NCBI GenBank assembly: GCA_024278775.1
Contig: JAJRSP010000188.1
Location: 1 to 18,235 of the forward strand
Direction: 5' to 3'
Length of the DNA: 18,235 bases
Source: Planctomycetota bacterium
GTDB lineage: Bacteria; Planctomycetota; Phycisphaerae; UBA1845
Shown: positions 5,953 through 13,227 of the stretch, piece by piece
Numbering within the stretch: the first letter of the stretch is position 1
Layout of the letters: the number at the start of each line of letters is the position of its first letter
The notes under the pieces: generated by a model
Database searches by the model: none
What the model saw: the letters and a program-made list of their open reading frames with translations, nothing else
What the model was told of the DNA's origin: nothing
Position numbers and translations under genes: made by a program

Positions 5953-7173
5953 ATGAGTGATACATTGAAATGTGATCATTTCCCGGCGTGTAGCGGGTGC
6001 GCACTCATCGGAACGCCGATCGACGTGCAACTCCGTGACAAGCTCGACGCCGTTCGCAGTCTTTTTTCCGACGCCGGACTCCCGCGCTTTGACGCGAACG
6101 CCATTACAAAGATCACGTCCAGCCCCAAGGCATACGCCTATCGCAACCGCGTACGGTTGGCCGTCGCGGACCAGAACAAGCCCGGCGAACGAAGCCCATC
6201 ACACATCGCACTGGGTCTCTACCGGGCCGGCACGCACGACATCGTCGATATCCCCCACTGCCCAGTGCAGCCGCAGTCGATCAATGAAACTGTGGAGGGT
6301 ATCCGCGAGAGCCTTCGTACATACGGCGTCACGCTCTACGACGAACGCGCCCACACCGGCGACCTGCGCTACGTCAGCGTTCGCATGGGAATCAACACCG
6401 GCGAGATACTGGTCGGCTTGGTGGCCTCGCGGAGCGAATTACCTCAGAAGGAGAATCTGGCGTCCCGCCTGATGCGTCGCAACCCCCACACCGTCGGCGT
6501 GGTGCTCAATATCAACCCGGACCGGGGGAACGTGATCTTCGGAGAAACCTGCGAGACGCTCGCGGGTCGCAGTTACCTGGAGGAAACCGTCTGCGGCATT
6601 CGTATCCACCTCGGCCTGCAAAGTTTTTTTCAGATCAACACCGGCATCGCCGAACTCGCCTACTCCGCTATCGTTCATCATCTGACTGACGCTGCGGAAC
6701 ACGATCGAGCACGGCTCACACTGCTCGATCTTTTCTGCGGCGTCGGCACGATCGGACTTGTGGCCGCAAGGCGCGTCGCCAGGGTCATCGGAGTCGAGCG
6801 AGACGCCGAAGCGATCGGTCACGCGAAGGATGCGGCCCGGATCAACCATCTAGACAACGTGGCGTTTGCCGCCGGAGACGTGGCACGGGAACTCACGGCG
6901 ATCGCCGCGCAGCATGCGCACCGCGCCGGTTCGACTGACCGGCTCGCCGTCGTGGTTAATCCGCCGCGAAAGGGGCTTACCCCAGAGACGCGAGACCAGC
7001 TCATCGCCATCGCGCCGGACCGGTTCGCGTATCTGTCCTGCGCGCCTCAAACCCTTCTTCGCGATCTGGCCACCCTCACGCGCGAGCGGTTCACGCTTCG
7101 CCATGTGGAGCTGTTTGACATGTTCCCCCAAACCGATCAGGTCGAGACGCTGGCCATCCTCGACCGCCGCTAA
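5953..7173 (+). CDS. rlmD: 23S rRNA (uracil-5-)-methyltransferase, RlmD/RumA family
   Basis: It transfers a methyl group from S-adenosylmethionine to C5 of a uracil in 23S rRNA (U1939 for the E. coli enzyme). With ATG 5953 the protein has 406 residues. The Fe-S cysteines are C7, C13 and C16 (CDHFPACSGC) and C103 (HCPVQ). The SAM site is DLFCGVGTIGL from D259, followed by NPPRKGL. The nucleophile is C363 (YLSCAPQ), and E398 in DQVETLAIL is the likely base, 35 residues after the Cys as in E. coli RlmD. The FQINTG motif is also present. The protein begins right at the Fe-S motif, so the N-terminal TRAM RNA-binding domain is missing. ATGs at 5941 and 5944 are possible starts; none has a strong ribosome site. 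The exact uridine target cannot be told from sequence. The next gene starts 21 bases on and is probably co-transcribed. Confidence 0.92.
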   Translation: MSDTLKCDHFPACSGCALIGTPIDVQLRDKLDAVRSLFSDAGLPRFDANAITKITSSPKAYAYRNRVRLAVADQNKPGERSPSHIALGLYRAGTHDIVDIPHCPVQPQSINETVEGIRESLRTYGVTLYDERAHTGDLRYVSVRMGINTGEILVGLVASRSELPQKENLASRLMRRNPHTVGVVLNINPDRGNVIFGETCETLAGRSYLEETVCGIRIHLGLQSFFQINTGIAELAYSAIVHHLTDAAEHDRARLTLLDLFCGVGTIGLVAARRVARVIGVERDAEAIGHAKDAARINHLDNVAFAAGDVARELTAIAAQHAHRAGSTDRLAVVVNPPRKGLTPETRDQLIAIAPDRFAYLSCAPQTLLRDLATLTRERFTLRHVELFDMFPQTDQVETLAILDRR

Positions 7174-7194
7174 CCTCGCGGTTACGATCCGCCC

Positions 7195-7536
7195 ATGGCC
7201 GAGCTTGTCAGCGAATCACTCACGCCGCACGCCGGCACATTTGACGCGGTCGCCATGGGATCTGGGCGGCCCGGCCTGCCCACGGGATTCTCATGGCGAG
7301 ATGATGCGTTCGACATCACCGAGGTACGATCGGAGTGGAAGGAATCATCGCGAGAGGGCAGCCACGCCCAGGGCGAACTCTACCTGCGTCGGCATTACTC
7401 CACGCTGCTGATGAGCGACGGTAGCCTCTGGACGGTCTATTTCATCCGGCAGGCGTCTCCATCGGGGAACCCCAAAAAACGCTGGTTCCTTTACACGAGA
7501 GAAGACGCGCCGCCGAAAAATGAGAACGTGATATAG
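7195..7536 (+). CDS. Small hypothetical protein, DUF6504-like
   Basis: This 113-residue soluble protein has no signal peptide or membrane segment. The pattern GRPGLPTGFSWRDDAFDITEV, then W, GELYLRRHY, SDGSLWTVYFIRQ and KKRWFLYT suggests a small all-beta fold with conserved aromatics. It resembles the DUF6504 type of small proteins best known from Actinobacteria; this assignment rests on motif memory. ATG 7195 lies 21 bases after the methyltransferase stop with only a weak ribosome site, consistent with translation coupling or a shared transcript. The function is unknown. The charged tail (EDAPPKNENVI) looks disordered. Confidence 0.7.
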   Translation: MAELVSESLTPHAGTFDAVAMGSGRPGLPTGFSWRDDAFDITEVRSEWKESSREGSHAQGELYLRRHYSTLLMSDGSLWTVYFIRQASPSGNPKKRWFLYTREDAPPKNENVI

Positions 7537-7605
7537 TACGACGCGAGTGCTCCATTCTTCGCTGAGGACGTATGGTGAGGGAAGTGAATGACAAGATGGA
7601 ACCGT

Positions 7606-7633
7606 GTGCCCCACCGCTAAAGCAATGGGCCAC
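7606..7633. repeat. GC-rich palindromic repeat A
   Basis: An imperfect 28-base hairpin with arms GTGCCCCACCGCT and AGCAATGGGCCAC around a two-base centre. It shares the GTSCCCCACCG...ATGGG outer arms with repeats at 7640-7677 and 15283-15310. Confidence 0.75.
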
Positions 7634-7639
7634 CCGGCC

Positions 7640-7677
7640 GTCCCCCACCGTTCGCCTTGGGGCGAAGAATGGGGCAC
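7640..7677. repeat. GC-rich palindromic repeat B
   Basis: A longer hairpin: GTCCCCCACCGTTCGCC pairs with GGCGAAGAATGGGGCAC across a four-base loop (TTGG). It lies seven bases after repeat A, and both are in the leader ahead of the aldehyde dehydrogenase gene, where they could act on the transcript as RNA structure. Confidence 0.8.
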
Positions 7678-7745
7678 CCGCCGATTCCGCCATGCTCCGC
7701 GAGAACGCGGTGTAGTGCTATGCGGTGTAACCGTTGGAGTTAACA

Positions 7746-9182
7746 ATGCTACGCGAAACCTATCCCTACTACTTGGCCAACAAACCGGTCGCGCCGAACG
7801 CCGATCTTGTCGTCACCAACAAATACACGAACGAGCCGGCCTGCCGCGTCGCGATGGCCGACGCGGACGCCATCGACCAGGCCATCGCGGCCGCCGAAGA
7901 AGCCTTTCCCAAAACTCGTGCCATGCCGGCGTTTCAGCGTCAGGAAGTCCTCCACCATGTCGTGGGGCGTGTCAGCCAGCGGCACGAAGAACTGGCCCAG
8001 GCGCTCTGCATCGAGGCCGGCAAACCCATCCGCGACGCACGCGGAGAGGTCACCCGCCTGGTCGACACGTTTCGCGTTGCTGCGGAAGAATCCACTCGCA
8101 TGATGGGCGAGTACATGCCGCTCGACATCTCCGCCCGCGCCGAGGGATATGACTGCCTCTGGCGACGGTTTCCCATTGGTCCGTGCAGCTTTATCACGCC
8201 GTTCAACTTCCCGCTCAACCTCGTCGCCCACAAGGTCGCGCCGGCTATCGCCGTGGGGTGTCCCTTCGTGCTCAAGCCGGCCAGCCTCACACCAATCGGG
8301 GCGATTATCCTTGGAGAAATCCTGGCGGAAACCGATTTGCCCGACGGTGCGTTCAGCATCCTGCCCTGCCCGCGAGATGGGGCCGAGCGGTTCACCACCG
8401 ATCCGCGGCTCAAGCTGCTCAGCTTCACCGGCTCCCCCGATGTCGGTTGGGCGCTCAAGGCAAAGGCGGGGAAGAAAAAGGTAACGCTCGAACTCGGCGG
8501 AAACGCGGCCTGTATCGTCGACGAGGGAGCTGACCTGAACTTCGCCGCAGACCGACTCATCATCGGCGCATTTTATCAGTCGGGGCAAAGCTGCATCGGC
8601 GTGCAACGCATCATCGCGCACGAAAGCGTCTACGAGCCGCTCAAGGAAAAACTGATTCAACGCATTGGAAATCTGGTGGCCGGTGACCCGCTGGATGAAC
8701 GTACGTTCCTCGGCCCGATGATTTCCGAGAAAGACGCCAAACGCATGGAATCATGGGTGGAAGAGGCCGTCAGTTCCGGGGCCACGGTAATCGTCGGCGG
8801 AAAGCGTCACGGGCTGTTCTTCGACGCCACGCTGCTCGAACAGGTCGGCGCAGATCAAAAGCTCAACTGCGTGGAAGCCTTTGGTCCGGTCGCCACCATG
8901 CAATCCTATGGCGATTTCAAAGAGGCCGTGCGCACTGTCAACGACAGCGTCTACGGCTTGCAGGCGGGGTTTTTCACGACACACATCGACCGCGTCATGT
9001 ACGCCTATCGCGAACTCGAGGTCGGCGGCGTGGTCATCAACGACGTACCGAGCGTGCGCGTGGACAGCATGCCCTACGGCGGCATCAAGGACTCGGGGCT
9101 GGGTCGTGAGGGCGTCCGCTTCGCCATGGAAGACATGACCGAAATCAAAATGCTCATGATGAACAAGCTCGGCCGGCTGTAA
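7746..9182 (+). CDS. NAD(P)-dependent aldehyde dehydrogenase
   Basis: It oxidises an aldehyde to its acid with NAD(P)+. The 478 residues match the ALDH superfamily over full length. The cofactor-binding and catalytic motif TPFNFPLN carries the Asn, FTGSPDVGW is the nucleotide-binding turn, E249 (LELGGN) is the general base, C283 (SGQSCIG) is the nucleophile 34 residues later, and EAFGPV and the C-terminal PYGGIKDSGLGREG are also present. ATG 7746 was chosen because GGAG at 7736-7739 sits six bases upstream; an in-frame TTG at 7734 would overlap that site. The upstream 209 bases carry two palindromic repeats. The substrate cannot be assigned: the family includes lactaldehyde, succinate semialdehyde and glycolaldehyde-type enzymes, and no pathway gene is adjacent. 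It is probably cytoplasmic. Confidence 0.94.
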   Translation: MLRETYPYYLANKPVAPNADLVVTNKYTNEPACRVAMADADAIDQAIAAAEEAFPKTRAMPAFQRQEVLHHVVGRVSQRHEELAQALCIEAGKPIRDARGEVTRLVDTFRVAAEESTRMMGEYMPLDISARAEGYDCLWRRFPIGPCSFITPFNFPLNLVAHKVAPAIAVGCPFVLKPASLTPIGAIILGEILAETDLPDGAFSILPCPRDGAERFTTDPRLKLLSFTGSPDVGWALKAKAGKKKVTLELGGNAACIVDEGADLNFAADRLIIGAFYQSGQSCIGVQRIIAHESVYEPLKEKLIQRIGNLVAGDPLDERTFLGPMISEKDAKRMESWVEEAVSSGATVIVGGKRHGLFFDATLLEQVGADQKLNCVEAFGPVATMQSYGDFKEAVRTVNDSVYGLQAGFFTTHIDRVMYAYRELEVGGVVINDVPSVRVDSMPYGGIKDSGLGREGVRFAMEDMTEIKMLMMNKLGRL

Positions 9183-9269
9183 GGCTCTGAGGCAACTTCC
9201 TTACCCATCTATCGCACGACCGCCGATTCAGCCACGCACCCATTCCGCTGCGCGAAAACAGTAACTGTT

Positions 9270-9521
9270 CTATAGGGTCAACAGCGCCGAAATCAGTTTC
9301 TCATCCTCGATGCCGAGATCGCGAAACGCTTGGCGTTTTTGTGTCTCGGTCAGGGTGGTATCAGCGGCAATCGCTTCAAGGTCTTGCACGGTAAAGAGCT
9401 GCCCACCCGCACCAACCAGCCGATTCGGAAAGTCGGTCACGCCGCTACGGCAACCGGTTGGCAGGACACCGCACAAGGCGACAGCCACAAACACGCAGAC
9501 ATGACGAAAACGATGAAACAT
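9270..9521 (-). CDS. Small putative lipoprotein
   Basis: This 83-residue protein has a basic start (MFHRFRH), a hydrophobic core (VCVFVAVALCGVL) and a lipobox-like LPTGC, so it is probably exported and lipid-anchored, although the proline in the lipobox is not canonical. The mature part is short and mostly charged, with FTVQDLEAIAADTTLTETQKRQAFRDLG, which looks helical. I recognise no family. ATG 9545 in the same frame, or the GTG between, could be the start: GGAGGGTGA lies about 15 bases before ATG 9521. It is the last gene on the minus strand of the exopolysaccharide cluster, 211 bases after the glycosyltransferase, so a link to that operon is plausible but not shown. Confidence 0.6.
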   Translation of the reverse strand: MFHRFRHVCVFVAVALCGVLPTGCRSGVTDFPNRLVGAGGQLFTVQDLEAIAADTTLTETQKRQAFRDLGIEDEKLISALLTL

Positions 9522-9732
9522 AGGCACTGTATCGTCACCCTCCATGCGATACCGCCACCTGATCGGGACCGCGGCTGGGGGGAATAGGAGCTGCGTGGCA
9601 TGGCCCGGAAAATCGCTGCCATGTCTTCGGTCTGTCACGCATTCAAGCCCGCACCTCCGGCTTGGGCATGCCCCCCTCGATCGACACCACACCCACCAAA
9701 GAAGCGGCGACAAAGCGATTGCGCGTGCCCGC

Positions 9733-10971
9733 TTACGTGGGGACCGTCAGAGCAGGATTGGTCCGACGCCCCGGCAGCACCTCGACCGCGGGTTTGCTGG
9801 CTGCTACGGGCCCAGGGTTCACAAAGCCGTTGACAACCTTGGCCAGCTCATCGACCCGAGCCCGCCACGTTTCATGAACAACTGTGCGACTGATATTCTC
9901 CGCCCGACCGGCATCATCCTCCCGGAGCACGCGGTCACAAGCGAGCGCGAACGCTTCCGGACTTGGGGCGGTGGTAATCCATCGCCGGTATGGCTCTGCC
10001 TCGGGGAGCGGCGTCGAGACCACGGGGAGGCCGGCCGCAAGGTATTCTCGCATTTTCACCGGATTGACGTGACGTGTCATCTCATTCTGCGCGAAGAGCA
10101 ACAGTCCGGCATCAAAATGGGCACAGTACGCCGGCAGCGCTTCATAGGGCTTTCGCCCCAGCAGATGCACGTTATCGATATCACGCAACTCGGTGACATC
10201 GACCTTGGCATCCCCCAGAACCGCAAAAGAGAAGCCGGGACGCAAGCGGGCCACCTCGGCCAGCAGCTTCAGATCAACCCAATGTTCGATCAATCCAAAA
10301 TATCCGAACACGGGTCGAGGTAATGGCGCTAGATCGACCGGTATCGGAAGATTGTTCTTCCAAGCCGTCGAAAAATGGTCGTAGTCAACGCCGTGTCGTG
10401 CGAGCACAGTATCGGGTCGGTGTCGGCGTCGCGCGTGACACAACGGCTCGGAGGTGGCCACCACGACATCCGCGCGATCCAACAGTTCGTCTTCGGCTTC
10501 AGCGATTCGAGCGGTATCAAACCCCTGAAACTCTCTGTATTCATCCACGCAGTAGTACAGGAAACACTCCTCGTCAAATTGTCCGACAAGATACGGTACG
10601 TCCGGCGCGAAACTCCAGACCTGCACGGGCAAGGCGCGTCCGCGTTGGGTTTTGCGAACGGCCCGCCGAATCTGTGCGATGAGCAATGCCTCATGCGCAC
10701 TTTTCAGAACCGGATGAGCCGCTCCGGGAATGACAAGGGGTGTCACCTGTACGATGGAGGGCGTCTCTCGGCGCACGCCGCGCGCCACACGTCGCAAGGC
10801 AGAAGCCGCACTCATGATGTCGGCGCGGTTCATCGTCGGACGGCGGCTGCCGTGGTAGTTCACCCAGACGATCTCATTGCGCTCGGACAATATCTTGATA
10901 ATCTGATGTTTACTCGTAGGGTCATAGTCCCACGAGCTGGCGATACAAACGATGAGTCGATCCTGTATCAA
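9733..10971 (-). CDS. Glycosyltransferase, GT4-like (TuaH type)
   Basis: It probably transfers a sugar from a nucleotide-sugar donor during exopolysaccharide assembly on the cytoplasmic side. With a TTG start at 10971 it has 412 residues. The N-terminal half has IVCIASSWDYDPTSKHQI (about 7-24) and NEIVWVNYHGSRRP, typical of TuaH-like enzymes. The C-terminal half has a GT-B nucleotide-binding domain: PVFGYFGLIEHWVD (220-233), VHLLGRKPYEALP and NPVKMREYLAAGLPVVST (303-320). No ATG occurs near the conserved start. TTG 10971 with AGGG a few bases upstream fits best; an upstream TTG at 11046 would add a Cys-rich 25-residue leader unlike the family. The last 25 residues are Pro/Ala-rich. It follows the kinase gene by 90 bases and is likely co-transcribed with it. 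Confidence 0.88.
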   Translation of the reverse strand: MIQDRLIVCIASSWDYDPTSKHQIIKILSERNEIVWVNYHGSRRPTMNRADIMSAASALRRVARGVRRETPSIVQVTPLVIPGAAHPVLKSAHEALLIAQIRRAVRKTQRGRALPVQVWSFAPDVPYLVGQFDEECFLYYCVDEYREFQGFDTARIAEAEDELLDRADVVVATSEPLCHARRRHRPDTVLARHGVDYDHFSTAWKNNLPIPVDLAPLPRPVFGYFGLIEHWVDLKLLAEVARLRPGFSFAVLGDAKVDVTELRDIDNVHLLGRKPYEALPAYCAHFDAGLLLFAQNEMTRHVNPVKMREYLAAGLPVVSTPLPEAEPYRRWITTAPSPEAFALACDRVLREDDAGRAENISRTVVHETWRARVDELAKVVNGFVNPGPVAASKPAVEVLPGRRTNPALTVPT

Positions 10972-11061
10972 CGCCCTATCCCACTCGAACCCATCACACC
11001 CACGGCAGGACCGATGACAAGCGCCGCCGTATCCGTCCGATCCCAATCGGGATCAACCCTG

Positions 11062-11979
11062 TTACGACTGTTCGCTGCTGTAATAGTTCTGATAGCGGTA
11101 GTAATTATACCGATACCCATAACCATACCCGTAGCCGTACCGACCACCGGCACCATCCCGCCCGACCAGCAGGCATCCCAACACGGGGATATTATTCACC
11201 TGAAGCAGGCGCACGGCCCGCTTGGCGTCCGCTTCGTGTGTCCGGTTCAAACGCACGAGCATGACCACGGCCGAACACATCTGACCAATAATGCCAACGT
11301 CTGTCACCGTCGTCGCCGGCGGCGTATCGACGATGGTGTAATGAAAATCGTTCTGCATACGACGAAACGTGGGCATCGCACTGGCGGTAGCGAGCAGTTC
11401 GGCGGCCGAACGTCCCTGGGTGCTGCCGGCGGGAAGAAATGTCAGGTTGGAAATCGGAGTGCTACGGAGCACGTCGTCATATTTGGCCTTACCCGCAAGA
11501 ACGTCCGCCAGACCGGGTCCGGAGGGTTGGTTGAGCATTTGCGCCAGAGAACTCCGGCGGAAGTCGCCGTCCACCACGAGCACCTTAAGGTGACGGATTT
11601 CCGCAAGAATACATCCCAGGTTCAACGAGGTAACGCTCTTGCCTTCCTTGGGTACGGCACTGGTCACCGCGATCACCCGGTGTTCGTAGTTGAGATTCTG
11701 GCTGAGAATACGCGTGCGCAGCGAGCGATACTGCTCGGTCACGAGTGAGGAGCGTTCGAAGAAGGGCACGAGCGATTCCGATAGTCCTTCCACCACCGGC
11801 ACCGGCTCAGCCGACTCTTCCTCCACCAGCGGCGGAGTCACACGGCTCATCGCCGAAGTAATGGTCGTTGATGACGTGGGCAACGGCGCGTGAGCCACAC
11901 CGGTGCCCGTACTACCTGCACCATCGGCTAGACGCCGTTCCTGCTCGGCTCGATGTAGCGCGTCGGCAATCCTACCCAT
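11062..11979 (-). CDS. CpsD/CapB-family (BY-kinase) tyrosine kinase
   Basis: A 305-residue cytoplasmic P-loop kinase of the type that controls polysaccharide chain length and export by cycles of tyrosine autophosphorylation. After a low-complexity N-terminal stretch (to about 65) come TEQYRSLRTRIL, Walker A SAVPKEGKS (107-115), Walker A' VLVVDGDFRR (133-142) and Walker B YTIVDTPPA (214-222). The tail from about 281 to 300 is tyrosine-rich, with 11 Tyr in GY/RY/NYY steps, the usual autophosphorylation cluster. It starts MGRIADALHRAEQER. AAGGA lies 9 bases before ATG 11979, and the TTG at 11985 is less likely. No transmembrane or Wzz domain is present, so it must pair with a separate membrane activator, not seen here. 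It lies 74 bases after the export lipoprotein gene. Confidence 0.93.
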   Translation of the reverse strand: MGRIADALHRAEQERRLADGAGSTGTGVAHAPLPTSSTTITSAMSRVTPPLVEEESAEPVPVVEGLSESLVPFFERSSLVTEQYRSLRTRILSQNLNYEHRVIAVTSAVPKEGKSVTSLNLGCILAEIRHLKVLVVDGDFRRSSLAQMLNQPSGPGLADVLAGKAKYDDVLRSTPISNLTFLPAGSTQGRSAAELLATASAMPTFRRMQNDFHYTIVDTPPATTVTDVGIIGQMCSAVVMLVRLNRTHEADAKRAVRLLQVNNIPVLGCLLVGRDGAGGRYGYGYGYGYRYNYYRYQNYYSSEQS

Positions 11980-12053
11980 TCGCAATCATCCTTTTCCACA
12001 CACCACACTGCCACCCTCATCCGGAAACATCTTCCCACGACGTCATTCGTTTC

Positions 12054-12875
12054 TCAGAAGCCACTCGTCCCGCCGTAACCACTCGAGCTGCTAAAGCCAC
12101 CCGAAGAAAAGCCGCTCGAAGAACTACCGTTACTACCGTACACATTCGACGCATCACGCATGTAGGCCGGACCGGTGTACAAATCCGTCAAAGGATAGAA
12201 CGGGAACAAGATGGCCCGAACGCGATTAGCGAACCACGCCACCGGAGTCGGCGGTACGAACACCACATCGTCCGGCTCGAGCAGGATGTTCTTGCTCCAA
12301 TCCCCCGTTTTCAGCATGTCTTTCACGTCGACCACGATCGTACGAACCGGTCGGCCATCGCGGGCCGGACGGGTCACAGACACGCGAGACGTCCAGGACA
12401 GAAAATTGGGCACCGCCGTAAGCACCGCATCCACGAGCGTATCCCGACCGGTATAGCGTATCGACTGGGCGCCCACTCCCTCACCGTACACGTAATACTT
12501 CTTGCTCTCGTAGGACACGACCTTGACGGCCACCTTGGGGTCAACGTAGTACCGTCCAAGCAGCACCTCGAGCTTGGCACCCACCTCCTTGGCCGTCATA
12601 CCCACAATCTTGACATCACCAAGCAACTTCAACGTGATCTTGCCGTTGGGCTGAATTCGATGCATACCCCCATCAATCTCCGCGATGCGCGGTGCCGTAA
12701 TGGCCACGGCATCCGGAATACCCAGGCGATACTCGATGGCCGATACCTGGTGCTCTCGGTCGCGGAGGAAGTGCAACATGTCCTTATTGTCAGGCGCGGC
12801 GCACCCGCCCACCGCCAACCATAGCGGCACCACCCGGAGCAGGTGACGTACCCTTTGCGAAGAAACTCTCAGCAT
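12054..12875 (-). CDS. Polysaccharide export lipoprotein (Wza-like)
   Basis: This 273-residue outer-membrane export protein probably forms part of the channel for the exopolysaccharide. Residues 1-24 are a lipoprotein signal (HLLRVVPLWLAVGG) with acylated C25. Residues about 48-125 form the Poly_export domain (YRLGIPDAVAITAP, IQPNGKITLKLLGDVKIVGMT, YYVDPKVAVKVVS). A SLBB-like domain follows (YYVYGEGVGAQSIRYTGRDT to about 190), then DWSKNILLEPDDVVFVPPTP. The tail is Ser/Gly-rich (GSSSSGFSSGGFSSSSGYGG). It is shorter than E. coli Wza (379), having one SLBB. ATG 12875 has GGAG eight bases upstream; the longer frame to 12944 adds an unlikely leader. It is the first gene of the minus-strand exopolysaccharide set and is divergent from the AAA ATPase gene. 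Confidence 0.92.
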   Translation of the reverse strand: MLRVSSQRVRHLLRVVPLWLAVGGCAAPDNKDMLHFLRDREHQVSAIEYRLGIPDAVAITAPRIAEIDGGMHRIQPNGKITLKLLGDVKIVGMTAKEVGAKLEVLLGRYYVDPKVAVKVVSYESKKYYVYGEGVGAQSIRYTGRDTLVDAVLTAVPNFLSWTSRVSVTRPARDGRPVRTIVVDVKDMLKTGDWSKNILLEPDDVVFVPPTPVAWFANRVRAILFPFYPLTDLYTGPAYMRDASNVYGSNGSSSSGFSSGGFSSSSGYGGTSGF

Positions 12876-12996
12876 AACACTGGCTCCGCCACTCCGGTCA
12901 CATCCAACCGAAAGCTGCCGCACGGCACCCGGCACGGTGATCATCCAAACGTGGCTCAGCGCGGTTTTATCGGGAGATGCGGGTCGTCACTGAACA

Positions 12997-13039
12997 TTCT
13001 CGGCCCCCAAATACCATCCGATGTGGTAAGGTCCGAGAA
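12997..13039. promoter_or_regulatory. Nested inverted repeat, possible operator or RNA hairpin
   Basis: Outer arms TTCTCGG (12997-13003) and CCGAGAA (13033-13039) match perfectly. Inner arms TACCA (13012-13016) and TGGTA (13024-13028) match around a seven-base loop. No U-tract follows on either strand, so it is not an obvious terminator. Confidence 0.45.
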
Positions 13040-13180
13040 CAACAGCTACCCCTAGTGATCCGGTTGGTCACGGCATCATCGGGTGACCTCCGCCGCCCCG
13101 AGAACACGCGCCGGGACCATCGAGCGCAGGGGGAGACCTCAAGCGACGTAGACGCGGGACCGATATCCCCATCGTCCGCC

Positions 13181-13197
13181 TACCGGATGAACCGGTA
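13181..13197. promoter_or_regulatory. Short inverted repeat before AAA ATPase start
   Basis: TACCGG and CCGGTA are separated by five bases. The element ends 15 bases before the GTG at 13213 and 30 before ATG 13228, so it could be an operator or fold in the leader of the transcript. Confidence 0.3.
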
Positions 13198-13227
13198 AGC
13201 CAGGACCGTTCTGTGACTGGGAAATCC

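Larger units (their letters stand above)
12876..13227. promoter_or_regulatory. Divergent intergenic region of exopolysaccharide cluster
   Basis: These 352 bases separate the export lipoprotein (minus) and the AAA ATPase (plus), so promoters for both should lie here. I see no gene and cannot name -10/-35 boxes with confidence. It contains a nested inverted repeat (12997-13039) and a 6-bp inverted repeat (13181-13197) just before the ATPase start. Confidence 0.6.

Noticed and set aside
7345..7746. Minus-strand frame opposite the small DUF6504-like gene
   Set aside because: It runs through palindromic repeats and antisense to a better-supported gene, with no recognisable protein features.
9640..9670. 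CAAGCC...GGCTTG hairpin downstream of the glycosyltransferase
   Set aside because: The stem has only six pairs and no U-tract follows on either strand, so a terminator is not supported.
11085..11150. Tandem hexamer-like DNA repeat (TACCCGTAGCCGTACCG type)
   Set aside because: Explained by the GY/RY-rich tail of the kinase gene; not an independent repeat array.
10375..11748. Long plus-strand open frame of 457 codons
   Set aside because: It is antisense to the glycosyltransferase and kinase, which have clear motifs; its translation has no recognisable domain and is typical of shadow frames in GC-rich DNA.
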